Shown: piece by piece, positions 53,071 through 64,000 of the stretch
Numbering within the stretch: the stretch's first letter is position 1
Layout: the number at the start of each line of letters is the position of its first letter
NCBI GenBank assembly: GCA_038363925.1
Contig: JAQQWL010000006.1
Span: 1,840,501-1,904,500, forward strand
From: Apiospora phragmitis
Taxonomy: Eukaryota > Ascomycota > Sordariomycetes > Amphisphaeriales > Apiosporaceae
Reading direction: 5' to 3'
Length of the DNA: 64,000 nt
Program-made: the position numbers and the translations under genes
Notes under the pieces: generated by a model
The model's input: the letters and a program-made list of their open reading frames with translations, nothing else
Database searches by the model: none
Told to the model about the DNA's origin: nothing

Positions 53071-55472
53071 ATGGTTCTCCATCCCGCCAATGACGATGAA
53101 GATGGCGGCGTCATCGTACCTCTTCTCACTCGCGCATCCTCCAGCACAAATGCCACCATCACTCAACCGCAGGGGGCGACAGAAGGCTATTACACGATGC
53201 CAGCACCGGACCAGAAATACTTTCACTTCGACGGCGAACTCCAAGCGTACACTCCTTCTCGGCGCCACAGCATCGGCGGCTACCACCATCACCATGACCT
53301 AGTAGTGGCCCCTCTGCGGCCCCTTATCCTACCATCACAACCACGGCGCGCCCCTCCGCCCGCCGTCGTCGTCGACGAGGAGGCCGTGGTACGCAAGATC
53401 GACCGGCGCCTGATGCCCCTACTCTTCCTGACCCAGATGCTCGCCTCGGCCGACGCCGCCGCCCTGGCCAGCGCCGTCTTCCTCGGCGGCCTGGCCCAGG
53501 ACGCCCCCCTGCAAGGGCCCGACTACCGCGCCCTCTCTGCGTGGCTCTACCTCGGCTATCTCTTGTGGGCGTATCCGACGTGCTTCTTCCTCTCCACCCT
53601 GAGCACCGGGGGACCGGCCGGGACGAACGGGAAGAGGGGCCGCTCCGCATCCAACTCGTCGTCCTTCTACACCTCCATGTACTCGGGGGGATCGTCGGAG
53701 TCCCTGTCGCTCTTCTTCCTCTCCTCTGCGTCTTCCGACTCGTCCTCCATCATCTCCACCTCGTCCGACTCCTCCTCGCTCGCCTCCGTCTACTCGTGGG
53801 ACCCCGACTCACCCAAAAACAAGAAGGGGGCCAGTGCCGGCGGCAACGGCGAAGATGACGAGGATTACGAGGGAATCCGTTTCGGTGTCGCGCGCTACCT
53901 GGGACTCGACACACTGGCCTGGGGCGCCGCCGTCGTTGTCACGGCGCTCACTACCAACTATGCGGGCCTGGCCGCGGCTCGGTTCCTCTTGGGCGCCGCC
54001 GAGGCCACCGTCATCCCGGCCCTCATGCTCGTTACCTCGACTTGGTACACGCGCGACGAGGTGCCTCTGCGAACGGGCATCTGGTTCGCCGGCAGCGCGG
54101 CCGGCGGCGTTGTGGCCACGGTGCTGAGCCACCTCCTGGTATTTCTGCATGGAATCGGCGGCGACGTCGAGAATGGGAGCAACCCTGCTGCTGCTTCTGC
54201 AACCGAGCTGAACAGCAGCGGCAGTGGCAACGACTTCGCGGGTGGCGACTTCGGCTTCAGCTTCTTCGTCGGCATGCTGCCGGCCTGGAACCCCTGGCGC
54301 TGGCTCTTCGTGCTTCTGGGCGTCACGACGTGCCTGTGGGGCGTCGTGATCCTCTACCGTCTCCTGGACCCACTCTCCTCCTTGTCCGACGCCTCGAACG
54401 CGGCGTTCCCCGGTTCCGCCGCCGAGCGCCAGTGGGATCTAGACCGCGTCGCGGCCGCCGAGAGCGCAAGCAAGCGGCTCTGGGCCCGCAGCAGCCACGC
54501 GCGCCCGCGGCCCGTGCCGGACTGGAAGTGGCGCCAGGCGCGCGACTGCGTCCGCGACCCCCAGACGTGGCTCGTCGCCGCCATGTGCCTGCTGTGCCAG
54601 GTGCCCTTGGCCAGCACGCGGGGGCTGGCGGACCTGGTCATTCTGGGTCCTGACTCTGGCTCTGGCTCAGGGTCTGGCGATGACGACGGCTCATCGTCGG
54701 CGCCGACCACGATGATGCCCATGTCCCTCCAGATCACGTACATGCTCATGACCATGGCGGCCATGGTCGGCTCCGGCTGGCTCGCCAGCCGCTTCCGGTC
54801 GCTGACCTGCACCCTGATCGCCCTAGCGGCCCTGCCCCCGTCATCGGCAGCGCCTGCATCGCGAAGCAGCTGCACTATCCCTCCTCCGACAGCGCGAGCG
54901 GCCACAGTCTTCTCGACGACGACGCCTGGCCGCCCTCGCCCACGCACCAGATCCTCGCCTCCATGCTGCTCTGCACGGCACCCGCCGTCCTGCCACTGCT
55001 CCTATCACTGGTCCAAGTCAACGTGCGCGGCCTGACGAAAAAGACGACGACGCAAGCCCTGGCGCTCATCGCGTACTGCCTAGGCAACCTCCTCGGCCCC
55101 AGCCTGTTCAACGACGACCCCTACGACGACATCTTCCCCGTCCCGTCCCTGAGCGACGAGGAGAGAAGGGCGGCCAATGAGGCGTCGTACCACACTGCCG
55201 TGCACGTCGTCGTGGTCTGCAACGGCCTGACCGTGTGCCTCGCGCTGGCGCTGCGGGCCTACCTGCGGCGCCGCAACCGGGCCAAGCAGGACAGCGAGAT
55301 GGCCGAGGTCATCGATGCCATCGAGACGCGCGGGGGCGTGACCGAGTACTCGCTCTACCGGGGCGCCGTCGACGAGGACGCCTACCGGCGCGACGAAGCC
55401 GCCGGAGGCTTCGCGGACGACTTTGACGACATGACGGATTGGAAGATCCCTGGTTTCCAGTATCGTTTCTAG
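53071..55472 (+). CDS. MFS transporter, anion:cation symporter (Dal5/Tna1-like) type, one frameshift
   Basis: Major-facilitator permease; the pattern RKIDRRLMPLLFLTQMLASA near residue 110 and the terminal DWKIPGFQYRF resemble the allantoate/nicotinate permease family, so an organic anion or vitamin is a plausible but unproved substrate. ATG 53071 is used; intronless, about 800 residues after correction, long for the family (usually about 500). The excess comes from a ~105-residue N-terminal tail, a Ser-rich insert (53650-53800) where the first long loop would be, an Asn/Ser loop near 54190-54240 and an acidic Gly/Ser stretch near 54650-54700. Membrane segments include SAWLYLGYLLWAYPTCFFL, LAAARFLLGAAEATVIPALM and WRWLFVLLGVTTCLWGVVIL. 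One C is missing in the run at 54835-54839; the next frame continues with VIGSACIAKQLHYP. Confidence 0.85.
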
Positions 55473-55769
55473 CTAGTCACACAAGTCGGACTGCGCCTAC
55501 TGGTACTACTTGTTCTCCCTCGCAGATGATTGCAGTGTTCTCCTTTTGGCACAGAAGGACGGTATATGATAGGGTTAGAAGCAAGAAAACTTCAGAATGT
55601 TATTTAGAACAGCATGTAACCACCTGATATATCTCTCTCGATTTGGAGGCAACTCCGGGCTCCAAAAGCAGCAGGAAACACATACATCCTCCCAATGTAC
55701 AGCCAAATAGGTCATCTCTTCGTTAAAAGTCCGTTCGACAATTGAATCTTCACAACATCAAATAGCCAT

Positions 55770-58700
55770 TCATGCAGCGGCGGCGGCTGGCATAACCTTG
55801 AAACCCTCACCAACCACCTTGGCAATTTCTTCATTCTTGTGCTGCAGTTGACCGAGGGCAAACGCCACATCGTTCCATTGCCGCTCCGTGTCGCATCGGG
55901 GCAGACGGGCGGCCAACTTGTCGGCAAGTTGCCTAGCATGTTTGTCCTGTGAAGGGAATATTAACGGCCGGACATGATGATGATGAATACTAAACGCAAA
56001 ACAAGATTCTTGGTAACTTACCTTCTCGACGAAACCAAGTAGGAACTTGACAACCCTCTTAAAACTCTCCTCCTCCAGGTTGCCGGCAGACAGAAGACTG
56101 AACATATCCACAAAGTGGTTGTAGACAGCGTTGTCCTTAGTGCTGAGCTCGGTGAAGAACATGCGAGCCAAATCGGCAATCCTCTTGTCAGTATCCTCGA
56201 GACACTTGGCCATCTCACCCAGCTGACCCTTGACCTTGACCTGTCCAGCGAGGATCAGGAACGTCAGTGTCATCAGGCACGTGCGCTTGACAGACAAGTC
56301 GGGATCAGCCAATCTTCGGTACAAGAAGTCCGTGTTCTCATCAATGAGGTGGTTGAAGCAGACGGCCATATCGCCCAATGCAATCACCACGTTAGATCGG
56401 ACCGTTGCATCCGGACTGCGCTCCATGATGGTAATCAGAAGCGGCAGGTGGGCCTCACAGTATTCTGAGCTGACGCACATCAGCTTGGCAAGACAAAGCG
56501 TAGCGGCAGCTTGAAGGCCCTTGTCCCTGTAGATGTCGCTTCGGGAGCAGATCTCGGCAACCATGGGCCCGAAGTTTGCGAGTAATGACTGGGGGCCAAA
56601 GAGTAACTCCCGCTCCCGAATGTGTGCCATAGCTTCGGTGAAATCATCTTCCGTAGTACCGCCAATAAGGTCAAGCTCGTCGCCCTCTTCAGGCGCCGGG
56701 GTCTTGGACTTTCGGCCCTTGGTCTTGGGTGCCGCGACTTCTGGCTCAGCCTCTGCCGTCGACATCTTCTCCTTCTCTTGCTTCCGGCGCTTGAAGTCGA
56801 GCTCGCACATCTCCAGGTGTACAATTTGCTTGATAGCGACATGGCCAACTATGAAGAGCAGCTGGGACAAGGCAATCGCTGCCTTGTGCTTTGGCTCAAC
56901 TGGTGGCTCGGGAGTTGGCCGGTTGACTGTCTGGGTCGGCTCGTTGAGTGCCACAGTTAGACCTTGGGGGTCGGGAACAGCAGCGGTCATGGTAGCGTCC
57001 ATATCGCGAGAGCCAGGTCTCGACGTGGATGCGGCTCGCTGCGCTGCGAATACTGACTTGGTTTTGTGCTTGATAATCTCGCCACACAGGGCATCTGGGT
57101 GCTTGGCGATGGCATATATGGCATTGATGGCTTGCTCAGCAACACCGAACCACTCCTTGCGGTCGCTCTGTACATCGGTGATAGCAGCGAGTTTACCCAA
57201 GACGGCGTGTTCAGTGGGCAGGCGGCTGAATTTGACTGGCGAGTCCTTGGCTTGACGACCAGTGGGGTTCAGCCTGCGCAGAGCGATGCAAGTATACTTG
57301 GCCAATTGGTGGTCGCTTCGCCCGTATGCACCAAGACCAGTTCGTAGCATAGTTTCCATTTCACCCACAACGATTTCAGGGTTTGCGGAAGCGAGCATAC
57401 CCAGGACGATGATAGCACCGCGACGTTGAGATCGGGAAATTTCTCGCTTCTGGTAGCCGTAGACCTCCCATAACTTCTGGATGACAACGTCCGAGATCAT
57501 GCCACCCTTCATCATGGTCGCCAGTAGTTGTTCTAAGCTGGTCAACTCCGCAGGTGTTGTTCCTGAAGTCAGACTGATCATGTTTCGGGCAATGTAGATG
57601 GCCGCATCATTCTGGGTGAAGCTGTCAGGCGCCTCGAAGAATAGCCGCTTGTAGCAATCGATCAGATGCGTCTGCACGCCCTTGCCTTCGTCGCTGTTGC
57701 CCTTGGTCCAGATAAGTCGCAACATGCGTCGGATGCCAACCATGTTGTCTTCGATGTTGTAGGCATTTCCAATCTCAAGGTAGTCCATGGCCTCGATGAC
57801 CTCGGACTTGTTCTTGGAACCCAAAAGTTGACACACGGTTGGTGTCGACTCGTGAAGTACCTCGATAAACTTGAGCGCATCAGTGTAATACCGCTTGGTC
57901 AGAGTGAGCTTCTCGATCGCCTCGGACGTGGCGGCATCCTCCTGTGCCTTGCGGACAATAGCCTCCTTTTCCTCTTCAGTCATCTCCTGGGGCTCCCTAG
58001 GCTTCTGGGGAGACTCGAGCTGAGTGGGCTCGTCTACAAGAGCCGCGTTGGTTGTATCGCCCTGTCCATCACCCAGACCAGGTTCACCAGCAGGAGGCTG
58101 GAGAGCGTTCAACTCCGCGTCAACCTTGTCCAGTCGCTCTTGCCAGTCCTTGCGGGAAAGCTGTGCACCGTGCAAGACTGTGAAAGGGTGTGTTTTAATC
58201 AATGTGCCAAGAAGCTTGATCGCATTCCTTCGAACGTGACTGCTCTTGTCTTCCAAGCTACGAGCCGCAAGTTCGGCAGCCTTTTGGCGACGCTTGGGAA
58301 ACTTCTGGTCAAGATCACACAGCCTCGTGTAGACCTGGATTGCTCTGCATCTGGAGTAGGGGTTGATATCGAGGAAACGCTCTTCAAGCACATCGAAGAA
58401 AGCGTTGAGTTGAGACTTGTGGTTGTCGCCGCGTTCTTCTTGCTTCGAAAGGTATGCGATCATGTTACCACACACCTCGATCAACGAGCAACGTAACGTG
58501 TATGACTGCAACCAACTGATTAGTCAAGAGAAAGGAGGCTGAGATTATTGCGCCGTACCTCGCTGTCCAGCTGTTTGGCAAGCATTGTCATCTGCTTAAT
58601 GACCAGCCTAGGGGCCAGCTCCGAGAGTTTCACAATGAAGGAGGACACCGACTTGGGTCCCCTGGTATCACTGGTGCTGAATTCCTTGTTGCTCAGTTCC

Positions 58701-59748
58701 CGCAGACTCTCGTCGGCAAGCTGAGGATAGTCATATTGCTCAGCCAAAATATGTAGGAATTCAGCCATTGGCTCCGACAGATGCTCAAAGTAGGTCAAGT
58801 TCTGTACGATGGAGATCTGGGCGGCTGTGTTACAGTCAATACATGAGTCTTGGGCGCCCGAGGTTGCAACATACCGTATCCATGACCGTGATGCTTCACA
58901 GCAATGCATAACACCTTGAACCCATGCATTCGAATGGCCGTGTTCTTGGTCCTTTGCTCGCTTTCGAGAATCATGTATACAGGCCTGGTCAACAGGCCGA
59001 TGAAAGTATCGCGTTCACTCGTAGTAAGGAAGATCTTGCCCAACTTCAACTTCAGTACCTTAGACATGACGTCGAGGGCTGTTTGCAACTGGGCAGCGCT
59101 GTCCCAGTTTCCATCCTTGTCTTTACCGGCGGCCACCTTGGCCTTTGCGCCCTTGCCCCGGGCACGCGAGACGGGGGCGGTGGACGACTTCTCGGCGGCT
59201 TTCGTCTCGACACAGGCAATGGCCCATTGTAATAGGAAGCCGTATACTTCGAGGAGCATTTTGTGGTGGGCAATTATCTCTTGTTCGTCGGGGCTTTCGA
59301 GGTCGTGGTTGATGGCGTCGGCCTCGGCGGCCAAGCCACTCATTATCAGATCGAAGATCTTGCTGAGGGCATGGGTAGGCAGAAACTGCGTGCATCTGGA
59401 TCGGACGAAAAGTTCAGAAGTTGATCCTTGTAGCTGATTTGCGCTGCGGCAATTTGAAATATCACGAACAAAAGAGATACAGGGGGAGGAGGGAGCAAAG
59501 GAGGTGGGTGCACACTTTAGTAAGAATTGGAGCGAGTCGAAATACGCCGCTCTTGTTATCGAGTCGGGGTTCTCGGCGACGGCGTCGACTATGGAGTTGA
59601 GGACGGGGTTGATGACGGAGTTGGTGAGAGACTCGGGGTCGTTTTCGCAGCTGGCAAGGGCGCTGTCGGCTTCGGGGGTGGCCACGCTGGCGGGATCGCT
59701 CATGTAATGCTTGAGCGCATCGTTGATGTCGAAGTTGATGGCGTCCAT
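55770..59748 (-). CDS. CND1: Condensin complex subunit 1 (Cnd1/Ycs4, CAP-D2)
   Basis: HEAT-repeat non-SMC subunit of condensin, needed for mitotic chromosome compaction. ATG 59748 (MDAINFDINDALKHY). Exons 58875-59748, 58559-58824, 56022-58505 and 55770-55946; all phases close, giving about 1,266 residues, the family length. Signatures: LEERFLDINPYSRCRAIQVY, SSHVRRNAIKLLGTLIKTHP, and near the C-terminus the Cnd1 domain GPMVAEICSRSDIYRDKGLQ, MERSPDATVRSNVVIALGD and VKRTCLMTLTFLILAGQ. Frame intact over 3.8 kb. In exon 1, 59403-59516 encodes a stretch (after FLLKCAP, before LPTHALSKIFDLI) that looks like a retained or unannotated intron, though no in-phase GT-AG pair was found. Divergent from CDC7. 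Confidence 0.95.
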
Positions 59749-59891
59749 TTTGGGCAGCAACTTTGCGCCGGATGCGAGCGGGCAGTGACAAAGCAAGTAA
59801 TGAATAAAAAGGTCCTCCGGGAAATAATCAGAAAGAAAGAAAGGCGCAAAATAAATCGCCCTCGCTTCGTGGATATCTTTTGGCGGAGGTT

Positions 59892-59923
<32 letters not shown>

Positions 59924-59956
59924 AGTCGTCGTAGTCGTCGTAGTCGTCGTAGTCGT
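59892..59956. repeat. GTC/GTA trinucleotide microsatellite
   Basis: About nine uninterrupted TCG units followed by four copies of a TAGTCGTCG-like pattern, roughly 65 bp, in the CND1 leader. The region would read as Asp/Tyr repeats in CND1 frame, but it lies upstream of the chosen ATG at 59748. Confidence 0.85.
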
Positions 59957-60648
59957 GTCGTATATATCGTCGTGGGAAATCGGCGGGGATGGAGATGTTG
60001 TGGTGCCAATCAATGCAAGCAAGGTGGGTTTGTTGCTTTTCACAAATGTGACTGGAGCCTATAGCAACCGATTTGTTTTTGTTTGGTTTCTGCCCGAGTT
60101 GGGGAAGTCGCGGTGGCAGCTGGTGGGTCCCTCCTCTTTCAGCTGAACCCCCACCAAAAAGAAAAAGTATGACTGGCCCGACTTTGGGGTACGGCGAGGT
60201 ACTTATAGGGTACTTACTTCCAAGTAGCCTGAAAAGCTGCAAAAGCGCGTCGCGGAATTGTCCCGCAGTCTCTTCGCATGTTCGTCTGGTGCCCACACCC
60301 AGTCCAGGCGCAAAGAAGCAATAACAACAAACAGTCTCCCCTGCTTCAGACCCAATTGATCGACTCTCTTCTCGGTCAGACCTAATCCTTGTCGATTAAT
60401 ATTCTGCTTGCACCTATCGATTTCGATTTATATTACAAGCCCTCCACTCCACCCTCGTCTGAATTGCAACACCGACGTTCGAGAGTTCAGGAACACAATA
60501 AGTGCACATTGCATTCCGGCTCGTCTCTCCTGGCACTTGTCGCATTCGTAGATGCTGGGTGTGAGGGGCCAAAGATCCTGATACACGGCCAGTCGGGATA
60601 GGAGAGATTGGGACCTGGTAGATCTTAGACAGGTAGACCTGTGTTTCG

Positions 60649-60654
60649 ACGCGT
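60649..60654 (+). promoter_or_regulatory. MluI cell-cycle box (ACGCGT) core upstream of CDC7
   Basis: An exact ACGCGT within the palindromic CGACGCGTCG lies 22 bp before the CDC7 ATG. In yeasts this core is bound by MBF at G1/S genes. A single six-base site this close to the ATG may also be chance or lie within the transcript. Confidence 0.35.
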
Positions 60655-60675
60655 CGCTCCAGAGCAGTCTGGAAA

Positions 60676-62158
60676 ATGGCTGCCACAATGAGTCGACGGC
60701 GGGTACCGAAAGAACCCTTTCAGATCCACGAGGACGACCCGACAGACTTGTCCGACGTCGAAACCGAAGAGAGTCAAACCCAACGTGCAGAGGACTTGGA
60801 AGCGGACGAGGTCCAACAGCAATTGGAGGAGGACGAGGACCAAGAGAACCAAGAAGACGAACCGATAGACGAGCCGATAGATGAGGAAGAGGGATGCGAG
60901 TCGGACTCTTCCGATGGCAGTGAACCCATCGACTTGACCGTCCAACAGGACATGGAGAAGCTCAACTACACCTTTCCCGCCTTCAAGGACAATTACCGTC
61001 TAATCAAGAGAATTGGCGAAGGCACATTCTCAACCGTCTACAAAGCAGAAGACGTACGCTACGACCGCTACAACAACAGCTGGGACCTGGATGCCAGGGA
61101 TAATCAGTGGGAGGCGCCGCCACCGCTCAAAACAAGATCTAACTCGCGATCCAACTCGAGATCAAACCCCGCGAGGAGATCTGAGGAAATTCGTGGCCAT
61201 AAAAAAGATCTACGTCACATCTTCACCTACACGCATCTTCAACGAACTGGACTTGCTCCACGACCTCCGCGACTCGCCCTCTGTGTGTCCCCTAATCACA
61301 GCATTCCGCCACTCCGATCAGGTGCTGGCCATATTGCCCTACTTTCGACACCAGGATTTCCGGAAATACTACCCCAACATGACTGTCCCTGACATCAAGC
61401 TCTATTTCCGCTCCCCTTTCACTGCCTTGGCTGCAGTGCACGAAAAAGGTATTCTTCATCGAGACATAAAGCCCACCAACTTCCTATACGACCCGGACAA
61501 GCAACGCGGTGTGCTTGTGGACTTCGGTCTGGCTGAGCGAGAAGGCGTTGACCACAAGCCCTGTCTCTGCCATCTGGATCAAGAGTCCCGTAGGCAGAAG
61601 ATCCGGGCCACGTATGCCCTTAATGCATCACACGCCGGACCCCAGCCCGGATACCCCAAAAGCGACACTCGCCCTTCACGGCGTGCCAACCGCGCAGGTA
61701 CTCGAGGATTCCGAGCGCCCGAGGTCTTGTTCAAATGCACCGAACAAACAACCAAGATTGATATCTGGTCGGCCGGTGTCATCTTGCTCACCATCCTCTG
61801 CAAGCGATTCCCTTTCTTCAACAGCACCGACGACGTCGAGGCCATGATCGAGATCGCCACCATATTTGGTGTAAAGCGCATGCGCCAAGCTGGACAGCTG
61901 CACGGCTGCGTCTTCGAGACGAACATCCCTAGTGTAGGGGCCCAGGGTTTCAGCTTCGAGAAGATCATGCTGTGGAGCACCTGCCGCAGCGACGGAAGCA
62001 AGGACAGCAAGAACGAGGAGCTGACCGACGAGGAGAAGGGCGCCGTCGAATTCCTCGGCCGCTGCATGGATCTGGACCCCAGCCGCCGGATCAGCGCCGA
62101 GGAAGCCCTCGCCCACAAGTTCTTGCAAAGACAGCAGCGAAGGCGAGGCCGAGGCTGA
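60676..62158 (+). CDS. CDC7: Cdc7/Hsk1-type protein kinase (DDK catalytic subunit), one frameshift
   Basis: Serine/threonine kinase that, with Dbf4, phosphorylates the MCM helicase to fire replication origins. ATG 60676 opens an acidic N-terminal tail (QLEEDEDQENQEDE). Kinase landmarks: IGEGTFSTVYKAE, a kinase insert rich in NSRSNSR, VAIKKIYVTSSP, HRDIKPTNFLY, VLVDFGLAE, a long activation-loop insert with CLCHLDQESRR, GTRGFRAPEVLFK (the GTRGFRAPE form typical of Cdc7), DIWSAGVILL and the terminal LDPSRRISAEEALAHKFL. Corrected length is about 493 residues. Between roughly 61165 and 61190 (after SNSRSNPARR, before KFVAIKKI) one extra base breaks the frame; it follows a CCCC and two GG pairs. 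No introns seen. As CDC7 is essential in yeasts, a true frameshift is unlikely. Confidence 0.92.
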
Positions 62159-62488
62159 GGGAAGTGAAGAAGACGTTATGATGGTATAATAATGGCACGA
62201 CAGAACGAGACATGACCCAGATACAGATAGCTGGCTTGGAATGGAAATGTACGATATTATTGCTCATAACGGCCTATTCGCCCGGATCGAAGTGTTGCCT
62301 TTGCCTTATCCGGTCAGATAGGAGGTATAAATACTACTGGCCGAGTTCCATCGGCCCCCAGAGATTCCTACCGGGACTAATACAAGAGATACCATATCTT
62401 TGGCCCACTTGCAACTTGACTTCAGTCCTCTTGGCTGTCCTTCTCCTGCCCCCGCCTGCTGTATATTAAATTTATCTTTGCGCTCGCA

Positions 62489-63003
62489 TTAGAACTTCAT
62501 GAAGTCAGGAGAGTCGCGGGTCAGCTTCTCCGGCCCGTCTCTGACACCCATCACCGGCAATGCACTATTCCCAATCGGGAGTCGCTCGCGCGGGCCGCGG
62601 CACCCCACGGCCGCCCGTCGCAGTAGATGTCGTCCTTGATCAGATTCGACAGCAGTGACCACTCTTCGCTGGTTGTGCTCCACGTCGACCGCGCACCTTC
62701 GTCGCTGAGCCAGTCGGCGGTGAAGCAGGTCACGTCCCCGCCCTCGACGAGCGACTCGTGGAACAGCGGCGTCTGCCCGTACAGGTCGCAGCAGTCGACG
62801 GGATCCGCGCTTTCTCCAACGAGCGAGCACCCACTGCACGTGCCGGCCAGTCGTACCATCCGGACGCTGTAACCGCGCTCTGCGAGCCCCTCATGGGCCG
62901 GGTTCGAGACGGGCGCGTGGTAGTCTTCCAGCGGATTCTTTTGGAGATTGGCCTCAACGTCGATGGCGGCAGAGGGTAGCCGCGAGAGGAGAAACTTCGA
63001 AAC
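62489..63003 (-). CDS. Unrecognised cysteine-containing protein fragment, one frameshift
   Basis: Function unknown. After a GTGACAG acceptor at 63004 the reading is VSKFLLSRLPSAAIDVEANL, then NPLEDYHAPVSNPAHEG, YSVRMVRLAGTCSGCSLVGE, DCCDLYGQTPLFHESLVEGG and NLIKDDIYCDGRPWG; a one-base shift near 62600 (GC-rich) then gives IGNSALPVMGVRDGP and RDSPDFMKF with a TAA at 62489. The coding look (smooth polar/hydrophobic pattern, clean C-terminus) supports a real gene of at least 170 codons, with an upstream exon not found. Six cysteines could suggest an extracytoplasmic protein, but no signal peptide is visible. Confidence 0.45.
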
Positions 63004-63354
63004 CTGTCACACCTACCCTATGAACCAAGCGCCTTACTTAGGTAAAAGCACGTTCGGCACAGTATCACACAACAATTGATATTCATCAGTTACACCCGCA
63101 AATATCGAATCAAGCCAGTCTCACGGTGGTTTCAATCCGGGTCTGTTTCTTTATTTGATCATGACGTGGAACAGGTACCCCTGAGCGAATCTATATGGTT
63201 AACACTACAGCTGCCAACTTGTACACTGACTGGAGCAGTAGTCCTACAACGGACTCGAAAAGGGACGTAAGAAGATTTCCAAACTTGCATTCTATTCATG
63301 TATCTACTCGTTAAGCACTCAAGGAACATTGGCCAGCTAAAGAGCAGCCCAACC
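63004..63354. other. Intergenic, GH2 3' flank
   Basis: About 350 bp between two minus-strand genes. It may contain the missing 5' exon of the small gene downstream; none was identified. Confidence 0.35.
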
Positions 63355-64000
63355 TCAACCAACTGTACTCTCGAGCACGAATTCAAACTCCTCTTCCTGA
63401 ACTTTGACCGTCAAGTCGTCTCTGACGCCGGGCCCACAAGCCGCTGTGCCCACGCCAGCGACCTTATAAGACAGATTCAGAAGCGTCGCGTCGGCGGGCA
63501 CCAGATCGCACGGATGCTTCGCCTTCTCCAGCATCTCGGGGCTGTACCTCGTCGCGGTCCAGCTGAAGCCGTCTTGTTCTTCTCTCGTCTTGTTCTTCTC
63601 CTCCTCACTTTCAGCGGAAGCCGGAGTCGTCATAGTAGCCTTGATCCCCGCCCCGTAGTGGTCCCCGATCCGGACCCAGCGGCTCGCCATGCGGTTCCCG
63701 TTCTCCTGGGGCACGTCGTAGTTGACGAACAGGTCCTCCCCGTCGACCGAGGCGGGGCCCCAGACCCCCATGCGCTGCGCCCCGCGCTTGTCCGGGTACG
63801 ACTCCCCCGGCCCCAGCCCGAGCCAGCGGACCTGGTCGAGGCGGCGCGGCAGCCGCACGTCGAGCCCCAGCCGTGGGATGTGCGTCGGCGCCGGCCCCGT
63901 CGGGCTGACCCGCATGCGCACCCGCAGCGCGCCCGAGTCCGTGACCGTGTACGTGGCGCGCACGTCGAAGCCCCAGCCCAGGATCGGCGGGGCCAGGTAG
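63355..64000 (-). CDS. Beta-galactosidase (GH2, LacZ type), C-terminal part, cut by the window edge
   Basis: Only the last ~215 codons lie in the window; the 5' part is beyond 64000. The sequence is the beta-sandwich that ends LacZ-type GH2 enzymes (Bgal small-chain domain): PRLGLDVRLPRRLDQVRWLG, LGPGESYPDKRGAQRMGVWG, YDVPQENGNRMASRWVRIGD, then SATRY-like WTATRYSPEMLEKAKHP and LNLSYKVAGVGTAACGPGV. The signature G-P-x-E-x-Y-x-D and QENGNR are family hallmarks. These enzymes release galactose from beta-galactosides. The catalytic domain is not visible here, so activity cannot be judged. The frame is intact to a TGA at 63355. The insert ESEEEKNKTREEQ is fungal-specific or clade-specific. Confidence 0.9.
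   Translation of the reverse strand, partial: YLAPPILGWGFDVRATYTVTDSGALRVRMRVSPTGPAPTHIPRLGLDVRLPRRLDQVRWLGLGPGESYPDKRGAQRMGVWGPASVDGEDLFVNYDVPQENGNRMASRWVRIGDHYGAGIKATMTTPASAESEEEKNKTREEQDGFSWTATRYSPEMLEKAKHPCDLVPADATLLNLSYKVAGVGTAACGPGVRDDLTVKVQEEEFEFVLESTVG

Larger units (their letters stand above)
59749..60675. promoter_or_regulatory. Divergent promoter of CND1 and CDC7
   Basis: About 930 bp separate two cell-cycle genes transcribed in opposite directions. It contains a GTC repeat near the CND1 side, a GCGCGTCGCG stretch near 60244-60253 and one exact ACGCGT (MCB) core near the CDC7 start. A shared G1/S regulation is an inference. Confidence 0.5.

Noticed and set aside
57666..58496. 276-codon plus-strand open frame inside CND1
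   Set aside because: Antisense to a well-supported condensin exon; no independent evidence.

Overview
This window looks like nuclear DNA of a filamentous ascomycete (Pezizomycotina, most likely Sordariomycetes). Genes carry short GT-AG introns (mostly 54-100 nt), intergenic spaces are long and pyrimidine-rich, and the gene set is typically fungal: pyruvate decarboxylase, a Pmk1/Fus3-type MAP kinase, a Zn2Cys6 regulator, a GH75 chitosanase-like protein and a PNP-NACHT-ankyrin NLR. I recognised no tRNA, rRNA, CRISPR array or intact transposon.

Layout. 2.4-18 kb is a housekeeping block: pyruvate decarboxylase (+), a PhlG-type acylphloroglucinol hydrolase (-), Erv1 sulfhydryl oxidase (-), uroporphyrinogen-III synthase (+), a TLDc/Oxr1 protein (+), mitochondrial succinyl-CoA:3-ketoacid CoA-transferase (-) and the ribosome-biogenesis factor Utp22 (+). 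A gene-poor 5 kb follows, with a perfect 55-bp tandem duplication. 23-31 kb holds a Zn2Cys6 regulator (+), a small single-pass membrane protein (-) and COPII Sec24 (+). 35.4-41 kb holds the MAP kinase (+) after a very long leader, then a SulP sulfate permease (-).

41.8-52.2 kb is accessory in character: a broken NLR (-), a broken F-box protein (-), an unrecognised protein (+) and a GH75 chitosanase-like protein (+) whose expected catalytic Glu reads Gln. 53-64 kb returns to a major-facilitator transporter (+), condensin subunit Cnd1 (-) and the Cdc7 kinase (+), the last two divergent from one promoter region, then a short unrecognised gene (-) and the C-terminal end of a GH2 beta-galactosidase (-) cut by the window edge.

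Two signals run across genes. First, many conserved genes are interrupted by exactly one extra or missing base, often in a mononucleotide run (HEM4, UTP22, the regulator, SEC24, the MAP kinase, SulP, the MFS transporter, CDC7 and others). Because several are normally essential, uncorrected assembly indels are the simplest reading. Second, and different in kind, the NLR and the F-box gene carry in-frame stop codons inside otherwise continuous homologous reading frames. All are explained by single C-to-T (or G-to-A) transitions, four of five in the CpA-to-TpA context of repeat-induced point mutation. One TAG replaces the Trp expected in a W-G-x-H motif, so stop-codon recoding by A-to-I mRNA editing is a testable alternative.
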